A stretch of DNA of 64,000 nucleotides from Modestobacter italicus (lineage in GTDB: Bacteria > Actinomycetota > Actinomycetes > Mycobacteriales > Geodermatophilaceae), in contig NC_017955.1 in assembly GCF_000306785.1 (NCBI RefSeq), positions 1,984,001 to 2,048,000 of the forward strand, read 5' to 3'. The notes below the pieces were generated by a model. The model did not search any database. It was not told the origin of the DNA and worked only from the letters and a program-made list of their open reading frames with translations. The translations under genes were made by a program, and so were the position numbers. This document shows, in pieces, positions 20,312-29,445 of this stretch. Each line of letters begins with the position of its first letter. Within the stretch, counting starts at the first letter, position 1.

Positions 20312-23011
20312 GTGGAGCGACCGCCGCCCGGCGCTGTCGACGGCGCGCGGTCGATCCCCACGCCCGACCAGCGGCTGCGGGTCTTCATCTCCTCCACCCT
20401 GGTCGAGCTGGCCGAGGAGCGGCAGGCGGTCCGTGACGCCGTCACCGGGTTGCGGCTGATCCCCGTGCTGTTCGAGCTCGGCGCCCGCGCGCACCCACCG
20501 CGGGCGCTGTACCGCGCCTACCTGGCGCAGAGCGACGTCTTCGTGGGCGTCTACGGGGAGTCCTACGGGTGGGTGGCGCCCGGCATGGCGGTCTCCGGCC
20601 TCGAGGACGAGTACGAGCTCTCCGCCGGCATGCCCCGGCTGGTCTATGTGCGGCGGTCCGCGCCGGCCCGCGACCCCCGGCTCGGCGCGCTCATCGACCG
20701 GGTGCAGGCCGAGGGCGGGGTGTCCACCACCGCCTACGACGACCCGGCGCAGCTGCGCGAGCTCGTCTCCGACGACCTGGCCGTCCTGCTGTCGGAGCGG
20801 TTCAGCGCCGGGCGCGCCCCGCCGGCGCCGGCACCCGGCCGGCTGCCCACCCCGGTGGCCCCCCTGGTCGACCGCACCGACGAACGGGCGGTGGTGCTCG
20901 GGCTGCTGCGCGACCCGGCCGTGCGGCTGGTGACGCTCACCGGCCCCGGCGGCACCGGCAAGACGCGGCTGGCGCTGGCCGCGGCCGAGGAGCTGGTCGG
21001 CGAGCGGGACGACGTCTGGTGGGTGGACCTGGCCGCGGCGCGGGACCCGGCCGCCGTCCCGAGCCTGGTCGCGGCGGCGATCGGCGTCCCGGCCGAGGGG
21101 CCGGTGCTGGAGCTCGTGGTCGAGCGGCTGGCCGCCCGGCGGGCGCTGCTGGTCGTCGACAACGCCGAGCAGGTGCTCGCCGCCGCCCCGGACCTCTGGC
21201 ACCTGCTGAGCCGGTGCGGCGGCACCCAGCTGCTGGTGACCAGCCGCAGCCTGCTGGGGCTGCGCGGCGAGCACGACGTGCCGCTCGGCCCGCTCGCCGT
21301 CCCGGCTGCGGGGGAGACCCGGCCGGAGGTGCTGGCGGCGGTGCCCGCCGTGCAGCTGTTCACCGCCCGCGCCCAGCGCGCCGACCCCGCGTTCGCGGTG
21401 ACGGCGGCGAACGCCGCGGCGGTGGCCGAGGTCGTCCGCCGGCTGGAGGGGCTGCCGCTCGCCGTGGAGCTGGCCGCCGCCCGGGTGCGGACGCTGCCGC
21501 CCGCGCTGCTGGTGCGCCGGCTGACCGCCGCGCTGGACCAGGCGCTGGAGCTGCGCGACCCGGACGTCGACGCCCCGGACCGGCAGCGCACCCTCCGGAC
21601 GACGATCGCCTGGAGCCACGACCTGCTCGGCGACGCCGACCGGGCGCTGCTGGCCCGGCTCTCGCTGTGCACCGGCGGCTGCACGCTGGACACCGCCGAG
21701 CACATCGGCGCGGTCGACGGCGACCTCGACGTGCTGGAGGGCCTGTCGGCGCTGGTCGCGCACAGCATGCTGACCGCCGCCGACACCGGCGAGGGCGAGC
21801 CGCGGTTCCGCCCGCCGGCGCTGGTGCGGGCCTTCGCCGAGGAGCAGCTGCGGGAGCGCGGCGAGGAGGCCCGGACGCGGCAGCGGCTCGCCGAGCACCT
21901 CGCCGCGGTGGCGCCCGCGGCGGGCGTCGGGCTGCTGGGTCCCGAGCGCGCCCGCTGGCAGGCCCGGCTGGAGGCCGAGACCGCCGACCTGCTCACCTCC
22001 CTGCGCTGGGCGGTCCGGCACGATCGCGCCGACCTGGTGGTCGCGACCGCCGCACCGCTGGCCCGCTGGTGGTGGTCGCGCGGCCTGGTCGTGCCGCTGG
22101 CGGAGATCGCCGAGGAGACGGCCGGGCTGCCGTCGGTCGCGGCCCTCGACCCGGACGCCGGGGCGCGGCTGGCCTGGGCCTGCGGGCAGACCCGGGTGCT
22201 GCGCGGCCGGGCCGCCGGGGCGGCCCCGCTGCTGGCCGCCGTCGTCGCCGGGGCCCGGGAGCGGGCCGACCCGTGGCTGCTCGGGCACGGCCTGGTCGCC
22301 CTGGCCGGCACCCGGGCACCGGGCGACCCCGCGCTGCCCGGCCTGCTCGCCGAGGCCGTGGCGGCGCTCGGGCGCACCGGCGACGCCTGGTCGCAGGCCT
22401 ACGCCTTGGGGTCGGCAGCCGACGCCGCGGCCGCCGCCGGTGACCCCGCCGCGGCCCGGACCCACCGGGAGGCGCTGGAGGCGGCCCGCCGCGCCGGTGA
22501 CCCGCTGCTGGTCGCCGCCGTGCTCGACCGGCTCGCGGTCGACGCGGTGCTCGCCGGCGACCTGGTGACCGCCCGCGACCGGTGCACCGAGGCGGCGGAG
22601 CTGCACCAGCAGCAGCGTGACGCCGTGGGGGTCGTCACCTGCCTGGACGGTCTCGCCGCCCTGGTGCTGGCCCGGGGGGTGCCCCGGGCGGCCGCCCGGC
22701 TGGCCGGGGCCGCGGACGCCGCCCGGGCCGCCCTGGGCCTGGTCGGCGATCCGCTGCTCCGCCCCGCGCTGGACCGGCTGACCGCCGCCGTGCACGCCGC
22801 CCTGGACGCCGACGACGAGCCGCGGGAGCGGGCCGCCGGCGCGGCCGCCGGCCCCTGGGCCGCGCTGGACGCCGGCCTGGCCGCGCTGGGTGCCGCCGAG
22901 GAGCTGGCTGCCCGTTCCCCGTCCCCGGTCGACGGCCGTCCCGTCGCCCGGCAGTCCCACCGATCGTGGAGGAGGCACCATGACCAAGCCGGCGCTGATC
23001 GCCGTCGATGA
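20312..23011 (+). CDS. DUF4062-STAND ATPase (NB-ARC-like signalling protein)
   Basis: An 899-residue multidomain protein. An N-terminal DUF4062 domain (about 20-105; RVFISSTLVELAEERQAV, SDVFVGVYGESYGW) is followed by a STAND-type NTPase: P-loop GPGGTGKTR near 210, Walker B LLVVDNAE near 280, sensor LLVTSR, LPLAVELAAARVRTL and a winged-helix region (IAWSHDLLGDADRALL). The C-terminal third is Ala/Leu-rich helical repeats, TPR-like. DUF4062-STAND proteins are sensor-effector switches like NLR proteins. The GTG at 20312 has GGGAGG seven bases upstream; the ATG at 20267 is in frame but poorly preceded. Its end overlaps the next gene by 32 bases, suggesting coupling. Confidence 0.85.
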   Translation: MERPPPGAVDGARSIPTPDQRLRVFISSTLVELAEERQAVRDAVTGLRLIPVLFELGARAHPPRALYRAYLAQSDVFVGVYGESYGWVAPGMAVSGLEDEYELSAGMPRLVYVRRSAPARDPRLGALIDRVQAEGGVSTTAYDDPAQLRELVSDDLAVLLSERFSAGRAPPAPAPGRLPTPVAPLVDRTDERAVVLGLLRDPAVRLVTLTGPGGTGKTRLALAAAEELVGERDDVWWVDLAAARDPAAVPSLVAAAIGVPAEGPVLELVVERLAARRALLVVDNAEQVLAAAPDLWHLLSRCGGTQLLVTSRSLLGLRGEHDVPLGPLAVPAAGETRPEVLAAVPAVQLFTARAQRADPAFAVTAANAAAVAEVVRRLEGLPLAVELAAARVRTLPPALLVRRLTAALDQALELRDPDVDAPDRQRTLRTTIAWSHDLLGDADRALLARLSLCTGGCTLDTAEHIGAVDGDLDVLEGLSALVAHSMLTAADTGEGEPRFRPPALVRAFAEEQLRERGEEARTRQRLAEHLAAVAPAAGVGLLGPERARWQARLEAETADLLTSLRWAVRHDRADLVVATAAPLARWWWSRGLVVPLAEIAEETAGLPSVAALDPDAGARLAWACGQTRVLRGRAAGAAPLLAAVVAGARERADPWLLGHGLVALAGTRAPGDPALPGLLAEAVAALGRTGDAWSQAYALGSAADAAAAAGDPAAARTHREALEAARRAGDPLLVAAVLDRLAVDAVLAGDLVTARDRCTEAAELHQQQRDAVGVVTCLDGLAALVLARGVPRAAARLAGAADAARAALGLVGDPLLRPALDRLTAAVHAALDADDEPRERAAGAAAGPWAALDAGLAALGAAEELAARSPSPVDGRPVARQSHRSWRRHHDQAGADRRR

Positions 23012-24632
23012 CGACGGACCGGTCCTGACCGCCGTGGAGCGGGACCTGCGGGCCCGCTACGCGGAGCGCTACCAGGTCTACACGGCGTCCTCCGGGGAGC
23101 AGGGCCTGGACCTGCTGCGCCGGCTGCGGCTGCGCGAGGACCCGGTGGCGCTGCTCCTGGTCGACCAGCGGATGCCCGGGATGAGCGGGGTGGAGCTGCT
23201 CGCGGCCGCGCGCAAGCTGCACCCGGACGCCCGCCGGGTGCTGCTCACCGCCTACGCCGACACCGACGCCGCGATCCGGGCGATCAACGACGCCGACGTC
23301 CAGCACTACCTGCTCAAGCCGTGGGACCCCCCGGAGGACCGGCTGTACCCGGTGCTGGACGACCTGCTGCAGACCTGGCGACCGCCGCCCCCGGTGGCGA
23401 ACCTGCGGGTGATCGGCGACCGGTGGTCGCAGGCCAGCCACGCCGTCCGCGAGTTCCTGGCCCGGAACCTGGTGCCCTACCACTGGCTGGACGTGGAGAC
23501 CGACGCCCAGGCCCGGGAGCTGCTCGACGTGGCCCAGCTCGACGCCGGCGCGCTGCCGGTACTGGTGCTCGACGACGGCGAGGTGCTCGTGCAGCCCGAC
23601 CTGCAGCAGGTGGGGGCCCGGATCGGGCTGCGGGCCCGCGCCGAGCGGCCCGGCTACGACCTGGTCGTGGTGGGCGCCGGGCCGGCCGGGCTGGCCGCCG
23701 CCGTCTACGGCGCCTCGGAGGGCCTGTCGACGCTGGTGGTGGAGTGCAGCGCTCCCGGCGGGCAGGCCGGCACCTCCAGCCGGATCGAGAACTACCTGGG
23801 CTTCCCGGTGGGGCTGTCCGGCGCGGACCTGACGATGCGGGCCCGCGAGCAGGCCATCCGCTTCGGCGCGGAGCTGCTGGTGCCCGCGGAGGTGGTCGGG
23901 GTGCGCCGGGCCGACCCGTACACGGTGGTCGCGCTGCAGGACGGCAGCGAGGTCAGCGCCTCGACCCTGCTGGTCGCCACCGGCGTCAACTACCGCACGC
24001 TCGACGTCCCCGGGGCCGCCGGCCTCACCGGGGTCGGCGTCTACTACGGCGCGGGCCGGGCCGAGGGCGTGGACCACCAGGGCGACCGGGTGTTCGTGGT
24101 GGGCGGCGGCAACTCGGCCGGGCAGGCCGCGCTGTTCCTCTCCCAGTTCGCCGCCTCGGTGACCGTGCTCATCCGCGGCGCGGACCTGGAGAGCACCATG
24201 TCCCGCTACCTGGTCGACCGGCTGGCCGCGTCGGAGAAGATCACCGTCGAGTACCGGACGGAGGTGGCCGGCGCGCTCGGCACCCGGCGGCTGGAGGGCC
24301 TGCGGCTCCGCTCCGGCACCGAGGAGCGGGAGACGCCGGCGGACGCGTTGTTCGTCTTCATCGGCCAGGCGCCGCGGACCAGCTGGCTCGACGGCGTCGT
24401 CCGGCGCGACGAGCGCGGGTTCCTGCTCACCGGCACCGACCTGTGGACCGGCGCCGGCACCAAGCCGCCGGACTGGCCGCTGGAGGTCCCGCCGCTGCCG
24501 CTGGAGACCTCCGTGCCCGGGGTCTTCGCCGCCGGCGACGTCCGGCACGGGTCCGGCACCCGGATCGCCTCGGCGGTGGGGGAGGGGGCGATGGCGGTCC
24601 GCTTCGCCCACCAGCGGTTGAGCACCCGGTGA
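22980..24632 (+). CDS. response regulator fused to thioredoxin-reductase-like flavoprotein
   Basis: A 550-residue fusion. The receiver domain (1-125) has the acidic pocket D10-D12, phosphoacceptor D62 in LLLVDQRMPGMSG, T90 and K113 (LLKPWDPP). A linker domain (about 135-215; EFLARNLVPYHWLDVETDAQ) resembles a glutaredoxin fold without cysteines. The rest is a two-dinucleotide-domain oxidoreductase: FAD motif VVVGAGPAGLAAAVYG near 225, GGQAGTSSRIENYLGFP, NADPH motif VVGGGNSAGQAA near 370 and a closing GVFAAGDVRHG. The CxxC disulphide of thioredoxin reductase is missing (YYGAGRAEG in its place). RBS GGAGGAGG precedes ATG 22980. Confidence 0.9.
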   Translation: MTKPALIAVDDDGPVLTAVERDLRARYAERYQVYTASSGEQGLDLLRRLRLREDPVALLLVDQRMPGMSGVELLAAARKLHPDARRVLLTAYADTDAAIRAINDADVQHYLLKPWDPPEDRLYPVLDDLLQTWRPPPPVANLRVIGDRWSQASHAVREFLARNLVPYHWLDVETDAQARELLDVAQLDAGALPVLVLDDGEVLVQPDLQQVGARIGLRARAERPGYDLVVVGAGPAGLAAAVYGASEGLSTLVVECSAPGGQAGTSSRIENYLGFPVGLSGADLTMRAREQAIRFGAELLVPAEVVGVRRADPYTVVALQDGSEVSASTLLVATGVNYRTLDVPGAAGLTGVGVYYGAGRAEGVDHQGDRVFVVGGGNSAGQAALFLSQFAASVTVLIRGADLESTMSRYLVDRLAASEKITVEYRTEVAGALGTRRLEGLRLRSGTEERETPADALFVFIGQAPRTSWLDGVVRRDERGFLLTGTDLWTGAGTKPPDWPLEVPPLPLETSVPGVFAAGDVRHGSGTRIASAVGEGAMAVRFAHQRLSTR

Positions 24633-25975
24633 CGCTGGCCCCGGACCGCGACGTCACCGCGGCGCTGCGGGGCTCCCGGCTGTTCGCCGAGCTGCCCGAG
24701 GCCGACCTGCACGCCCTGGTCGGGGCCAGCAGCACCGTGGAGCTGGCGTCCGGGGAGGTGCTGATGGCCGAGGGCGACCCGCCGGAGGCGATGTACGTCG
24801 TCCTGGACGGCGAGCTGGAGGTGAGCCGGGACGTCGGGGGCGCGCGGGTGCTGCTCAACGTGTGCGCCGCCGGCGACCTGCTCGGCGAGCTGGGCATCGC
24901 GCACCGCCGACCCCGGTCCGCGACCGCCCGCGCCCGCACCCGCGCCCGGGTCCAGCGGATCGGCGCCGAGGCGCTGGACCGGCTGCTCACCCACCCGCAG
25001 TCGGCCCGGGCGCTGCTGCTGGCCGCCACCCGCCGGCTGGACGTGGAGGAGGGGCTGGTGCGCCAGCACGAGCGGATGGCCGCGCTCGGCGCGCTGTCGG
25101 CCGGCCTGCTGCACGAGCTGAACAACCCGGCGAGCGCGGTGCAGCGCGGTGCCTCCCGGCTGCGGTCGCTGCTGGCGGAGACCGGAGGTGCCGGGGGCCC
25201 GCTGGGGCGGCTGGTCGGCGGGGTGCCGGCGCCGGAGGACCCGCTGCTGCGCGCGGACGCCGAGCAGGCGCTCGCCGGCGTCCTCTCCGCCGCCGGGGTG
25301 GACCGCGGCTGGGACGCCGCCGGGCGGCTGGTGCGGCTGGGCATCGACCCGGCCGCGCTCCGGACGGCGCTGGACGCGCTGCCCCCGGCGGAGCGGGGAC
25401 CGGCCGTGCACGGCACCGCCCGCGCCGCGGAGGTCGCCGCGCTCCTCGACGAAGTCTCCGCCGGCGCCGACCAGCTGTCCCGGATCGTGTCGGGGGTGCG
25501 GCCGCTGGCCTACTCCGCCGACGAGTCGATGACCGACGTCGACGTGCACGCCAGCCTGGAGCAGGCGCTGGTGCTGCTCCGGCACAAGGTGCCCGCCGGG
25601 GTGCGGCTGGTCCGCGACCTCGACCCGGCCCCGCAGGTGGTCCAGGGCTGGGCCGCCGACCTGGCGCTGGTGTGGACGAACCTGCTGGACAACGCGCTGG
25701 CCGCGGTGGAGCCCGGCGGCACGGTCACCGTGCGCACCCGCGGGGAGGAGGACGTGGTGGTGGTCGAGGTGGCCGACACCGGGCCGACCGTGCCGCCGGA
25801 GGTGCTGGCCCGGGTCTTCGACCCGTTCTTCACCACCAAGCCGGTCGGCGAGGGCACCGGGCTGGGGCTGGCGACCTCGCTGTCGGTGGTGGCGCAGAAG
25901 CACCACGGCCGGCTCACCCTGACCTCCGCCGACGGCGTCACGACGGCCCGGGTGGTGCTGCCCCGGCGGCGCTGA
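24629..25975 (+). CDS. histidine kinase with N-terminal cyclic-nucleotide-binding domain
   Basis: A 448-residue cytoplasmic sensor kinase. Residues ~12-115 are a cNMP-binding domain with the phosphate-binding cassette pattern GELGIAHRRPRSAT (Gly-Glu-Leu and Arg-x-Ala-Thr kept). The H-box is LLHELNNPASA, with phosphoacceptor H162. The ATPase domain follows: N-box LVWTNLLDNALAAV, DTGPTVPPEVL, FDPFFTTKPVGEGTGLGL. The GTG at 24629 overlaps the previous stop (GTGA), so it is coupled to the receiver-flavoprotein, its obvious partner. A cNMP presumably gates autophosphorylation. The gene ends 1 base before the convergent cyclase gene, which could supply the ligand. Confidence 0.9.
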   Translation: MTLAPDRDVTAALRGSRLFAELPEADLHALVGASSTVELASGEVLMAEGDPPEAMYVVLDGELEVSRDVGGARVLLNVCAAGDLLGELGIAHRRPRSATARARTRARVQRIGAEALDRLLTHPQSARALLLAATRRLDVEEGLVRQHERMAALGALSAGLLHELNNPASAVQRGASRLRSLLAETGGAGGPLGRLVGGVPAPEDPLLRADAEQALAGVLSAAGVDRGWDAAGRLVRLGIDPAALRTALDALPPAERGPAVHGTARAAEVAALLDEVSAGADQLSRIVSGVRPLAYSADESMTDVDVHASLEQALVLLRHKVPAGVRLVRDLDPAPQVVQGWAADLALVWTNLLDNALAAVEPGGTVTVRTRGEEDVVVVEVADTGPTVPPEVLARVFDPFFTTKPVGEGTGLGLATSLSVVAQKHHGRLTLTSADGVTTARVVLPRRR

Positions 25976-25976
25976 G

Positions 25977-28900
25977 TCAGGTCCCCAGCAGCGCGTCGGC
26001 CTCGGCGGTCTCGGCGGAGGTGAAGGCGGAGGGCAGGTCCGCCCGCGCCTCGGCCAGCACCGTGCGCCAGTCGGCCGGGCGGTCCGCACCGGGGACCCGG
26101 GCGAGCTCCACGGCGGCCCGCAGCCGGGTCACCCGGGAGCCCTGCTCGACCGCCAGCCGCACCGCCTCGCGCAGGTCGGCCACCGGCTGCCCGGGCGGTT
26201 CCCCCAGCGCCAGCGCGTACCCGGCCCTGAGCCGGAGCAGCCCGGGCAGGTGCAGGAACTCGCCGGCCGAGCGGACCGCGGCGATCCCGTCGGCGATGTG
26301 CTGCGCGGCCCGCCCGACCTCCCCGGCCGCCTCGTCCAGCCGGGCCAGGTAGATCAGGTGCGAGGCGGTGAAGGCCTCCTGCCCCATCAGCCGCAGCGTG
26401 CCGACGACCTGCTCGACGAAGGCGCGGTCCGGGACGCCGCCGGGCTCGGGCGCGCCCTGGTAGACCATCCCGAGCGTCGTCCAGTAGGTCGAGCCGTGCT
26501 CCCGGCCGAGGGCGACGACCTCGGCGCCGAGCCGCCGCGCGCCGTCGTCGTCGCCGAGGAACCGCCGGATCCAGGCGGCGTACACCTGGACGAACGCGAG
26601 GCTGGAGGGCCCGAGCGGCGGCGCGAGCGCCCGGGCCCGGCGGAGAGCCTCGGCCTCCCAGCGGGCCGCCTCACCCAGCTCCCCCCGGGCGGCGCTGACG
26701 CACGCCAGCGCGATGGCCGAGCCCGCCACCGGGTCGTTGGGCAGCGGCCAGACCGGGGAGACCGTCAGGTCCGGTGGGCGGGCGGCGAACCCGGCCAGCG
26801 CGGCGTGCAGGTGCGCCGGCGCGGACAGCAGCCGGCCCTGGTGCAGGTCGAGGAAGCCGGCGCAGGACGCCACCTCCGGCCTGAACCCGGAGAACGGCGC
26901 CTCCTGCACCATGGCGCTGAGCCGCTCGATCACGCCCCGGGCCGTGAACAGGTCGCCGCTGGTGAGCCGGTAGCCCCACAGCGCGATGAGCGCCGGCAGC
27001 ACCTCGGGCCGGCCGAGCCGGGCGGCGAGCTCCTCGGCGCGCCGGTGGTCGGACTGCACCATCGGGGCGGCGTAGCCGTGCATGGAGCTGACGCTGAGCC
27101 CCCGCAGCAGCCGGGCGGAGAGCTCGCTGAGATCGCGGTTCTCCGAGGCGGGCAGGTCCGCGAGCAGGTCCACGGCACGGGAGAGCAACTTCGTGGCCTC
27201 GGTGTGGGCGCCGCGGGCATGCTGCGCCTGGCCGGCGACGAGGTAGAGCGCCGCGGCGCGCTCGGCCTCCCCGGCGAGGTCCAGGTGCTGGGCGACCAGG
27301 GCCGGCTCGGCGCCGGCCGCGGACAGGGCGTCGGCGACCCGGGCGTGCGTCTGCCGGCGCACGTCGAGCACCTGGGTCTCGTAGGCGGCGTCGCGCATCA
27401 GGGCGTGCCGGAAGCGGTAGCTGGCCACCGCCGGGCCGGCCGGCTCGACGATCCCCTGCTCGGCCAGCAGCCCGAGCTGCTCGGCGACGACGTCGCGGTC
27501 CTCGACCACCGCCGCGACCGTCGCCGCGTCGAAGGTCGGCCCCACCGTGGCGGCCACCTGGACCACCCGGAGGTCGATGCCCGGCGCCTTGAGCCGCCAG
27601 GTGAACAGCTCCTGCAGGCGCAGCGGCATCGGGTCGGTGCGGTGCTCGTCGAGGCTGGACCGGGTCAGCTCCTCGACGAAGAGCGGGATGCCCTCGGCAT
27701 GCGCGATGATCGAGGCCCGCTGGTCCGCGCTCAGGCCCCGCCCGGCCGTGAGGTTCTCCACCAGCCGGGTCGCGGCGGCCTCGTCCAGCCGGCGCAGCTG
27801 CAGCACCTCCACGGCGTCCCGCCAGGGCACCACCGCGTCCTCGCGGCCGGTGGTCACCAGCAGCACGCCGGGCAGCCGCCGGGCGACCAGCCGGCCCAGC
27901 AGCTCCAGGGTGGAGGGGTCGGCCCAGTGCAGGTCCTCGACGGCGACCAGGTACGGCGGCCGGGCGGTCCGGGCGCTGACCCACTCGACGAGCCGGTCCA
28001 GGGTCTCGTCGAGCAGCGCGGTGGGGTCCAGCGCGGGTGCGGGGTGCTCGGGTGTCGGCGGGATCCCGAGCAGGGGGCCGAGGAAGGGCACCGCGCGGGC
28101 CGGGTCCACGCCCAGCTGGTCGAGGTGGGCCACGAGGGCAGGCAGCCGCCCGGCGTCGTCGGCCACCGGGCCGACCTCGCGCTCGAGCAGCTGCGTGACC
28201 GGCCAGAGCGAGACGTTGGCGTGGTAGGGCAGGCAGGCCGCGCCGAGCACCCGGCCGCCGCTGGCCTCCACCCGGTCGAGGACCTCGGCCACCAGCCGGG
28301 ACTTGCCGATGCCGGCCTCGCCGACCAGGAGGAAGGTGCCGGTGGCGGCCGGGCCGGTCGTCTCCCGGACCCCGTCCCACGCCGCGAGCAGCCGGTCCCG
28401 CGGCCCGTCCCGCCCGACGAGGCCGGCCTGCCGGTAGCGCTCGGCCTCGAACCGGGCCGCGGCGTACCGGGGCCGCTCCACGGCGAAGACCTCCACCGGC
28501 CGGCTGATCCCCTTCAGGTGCCGCTCGCCCAGGGAGCGCATGACGAAGTCGGCGTCGACCAGCTGCTGGGTGACGTCGCTGATCACCACCATGCCCGGGT
28601 CGGCCGCCTGCTGGACCCGGGCGGCCAGGTTGGGCACCAGCCCGACGATCGAGTCGCGCTCGGCGACGCCGTCGTCCCCGCTCAGGTCGGTGACCACCAG
28701 CCGGCCGGTGTGGATGCCCACCCGCAGCTCGGGGGCCACCCCGAAGCGGCGGTCCAGCTCGGGCCGGGCGTCGCGCATCGTCACCACGAGGTCCAGCGCG
28801 GCGAGCACCGCCCGGCGGGCGTCGTCCTCGTGGGTGGTGGGGTGCCCGAACCCGGCCAGGATGCCGTCGCCGGTGTACTGCATGACGTAACCGCTGTACC

Positions 28901-29234
28901 GGTCGACGGCCGCCCGGGCCGCCGCCCGGTAGAAGGCGAACAGGTCGCGGAGCTGCTCGGGCTCCACCTGCTCGGACAGCATCGTGGAGCCGACCAGGTC
29001 GGAGAAGAGCAGGGTCATCAGCACCCGCTCGCCGGAGGGGCCGAGCTGGCGCACCGACACCCGGCGCAGCACCGCCGCGGCGCGCGGGTTGTCCGGGTCG
29101 ACGGCGCGGACCTCCTCCGCGGTGGAGCGGGCCAGCTCCAGCTCGCCGGCCGCCAGCAGGGTCTCCGCCGAGCGCAGCAGCCGGTCCAGCAGGCGCTCCA
29201 GCCGGACCTCGGCGGAGAGCGCGAGGTCGGTCAC
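25977..29234 (-). CDS. class III nucleotide cyclase fused to STAND ATPase and TPR repeats
   Basis: A 1085-residue protein. After an N-terminal helical segment comes a class III cyclase domain (about 75-255): metal Asp residues in LLFSDLVGST and YTGDGILAGFG, and transition-state Asn/Arg in LVPNLAARVQQ. The usual substrate-selecting Lys before TGDG is Gln here. A STAND/AAA ATPase follows (P-loop LLVGEAGIGKSRL near 305; LVAVEDLHWADPSTLELL; LLVTTGRED) and a long TPR-like tail. Such adenylate/guanylate-cyclase-ATPase proteins are large cytoplasmic sensors. The GTG at 29234 is chosen because the longer frame is low-complexity. Convergent with the cNMP-binding kinase. Confidence 0.88.
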   Translation of the reverse strand: MTDLALSAEVRLERLLDRLLRSAETLLAAGELELARSTAEEVRAVDPDNPRAAAVLRRVSVRQLGPSGERVLMTLLFSDLVGSTMLSEQVEPEQLRDLFAFYRAAARAAVDRYSGYVMQYTGDGILAGFGHPTTHEDDARRAVLAALDLVVTMRDARPELDRRFGVAPELRVGIHTGRLVVTDLSGDDGVAERDSIVGLVPNLAARVQQAADPGMVVISDVTQQLVDADFVMRSLGERHLKGISRPVEVFAVERPRYAAARFEAERYRQAGLVGRDGPRDRLLAAWDGVRETTGPAATGTFLLVGEAGIGKSRLVAEVLDRVEASGGRVLGAACLPYHANVSLWPVTQLLEREVGPVADDAGRLPALVAHLDQLGVDPARAVPFLGPLLGIPPTPEHPAPALDPTALLDETLDRLVEWVSARTARPPYLVAVEDLHWADPSTLELLGRLVARRLPGVLLVTTGREDAVVPWRDAVEVLQLRRLDEAAATRLVENLTAGRGLSADQRASIIAHAEGIPLFVEELTRSSLDEHRTDPMPLRLQELFTWRLKAPGIDLRVVQVAATVGPTFDAATVAAVVEDRDVVAEQLGLLAEQGIVEPAGPAVASYRFRHALMRDAAYETQVLDVRRQTHARVADALSAAGAEPALVAQHLDLAGEAERAAALYLVAGQAQHARGAHTEATKLLSRAVDLLADLPASENRDLSELSARLLRGLSVSSMHGYAAPMVQSDHRRAEELAARLGRPEVLPALIALWGYRLTSGDLFTARGVIERLSAMVQEAPFSGFRPEVASCAGFLDLHQGRLLSAPAHLHAALAGFAARPPDLTVSPVWPLPNDPVAGSAIALACVSAARGELGEAARWEAEALRRARALAPPLGPSSLAFVQVYAAWIRRFLGDDDGARRLGAEVVALGREHGSTYWTTLGMVYQGAPEPGGVPDRAFVEQVVGTLRLMGQEAFTASHLIYLARLDEAAGEVGRAAQHIADGIAAVRSAGEFLHLPGLLRLRAGYALALGEPPGQPVADLREAVRLAVEQGSRVTRLRAAVELARVPGADRPADWRTVLAEARADLPSAFTSAETAEADALLGT

Positions 29235-29445
29235 GGCCGCCCGCCCGGGCGCCGTCCCACGGCTCCGCCGGGCCGGTCGCTGCACCGGGGTCGCTGGCTC
29301 ATCGTCGGTCCGCCTCGCTGTCGCGTTCCTCCCCGGCAGCCTAGGCCGGGCGGCCGCCGTTCTCGGCGGTTCCGAGCACCCGGTCGCCCCTTGTGCGCCC
29401 GGCTGCCGCCCCGCACGCTGGAGCGCCAGGACGAGGGGAGCCCCG

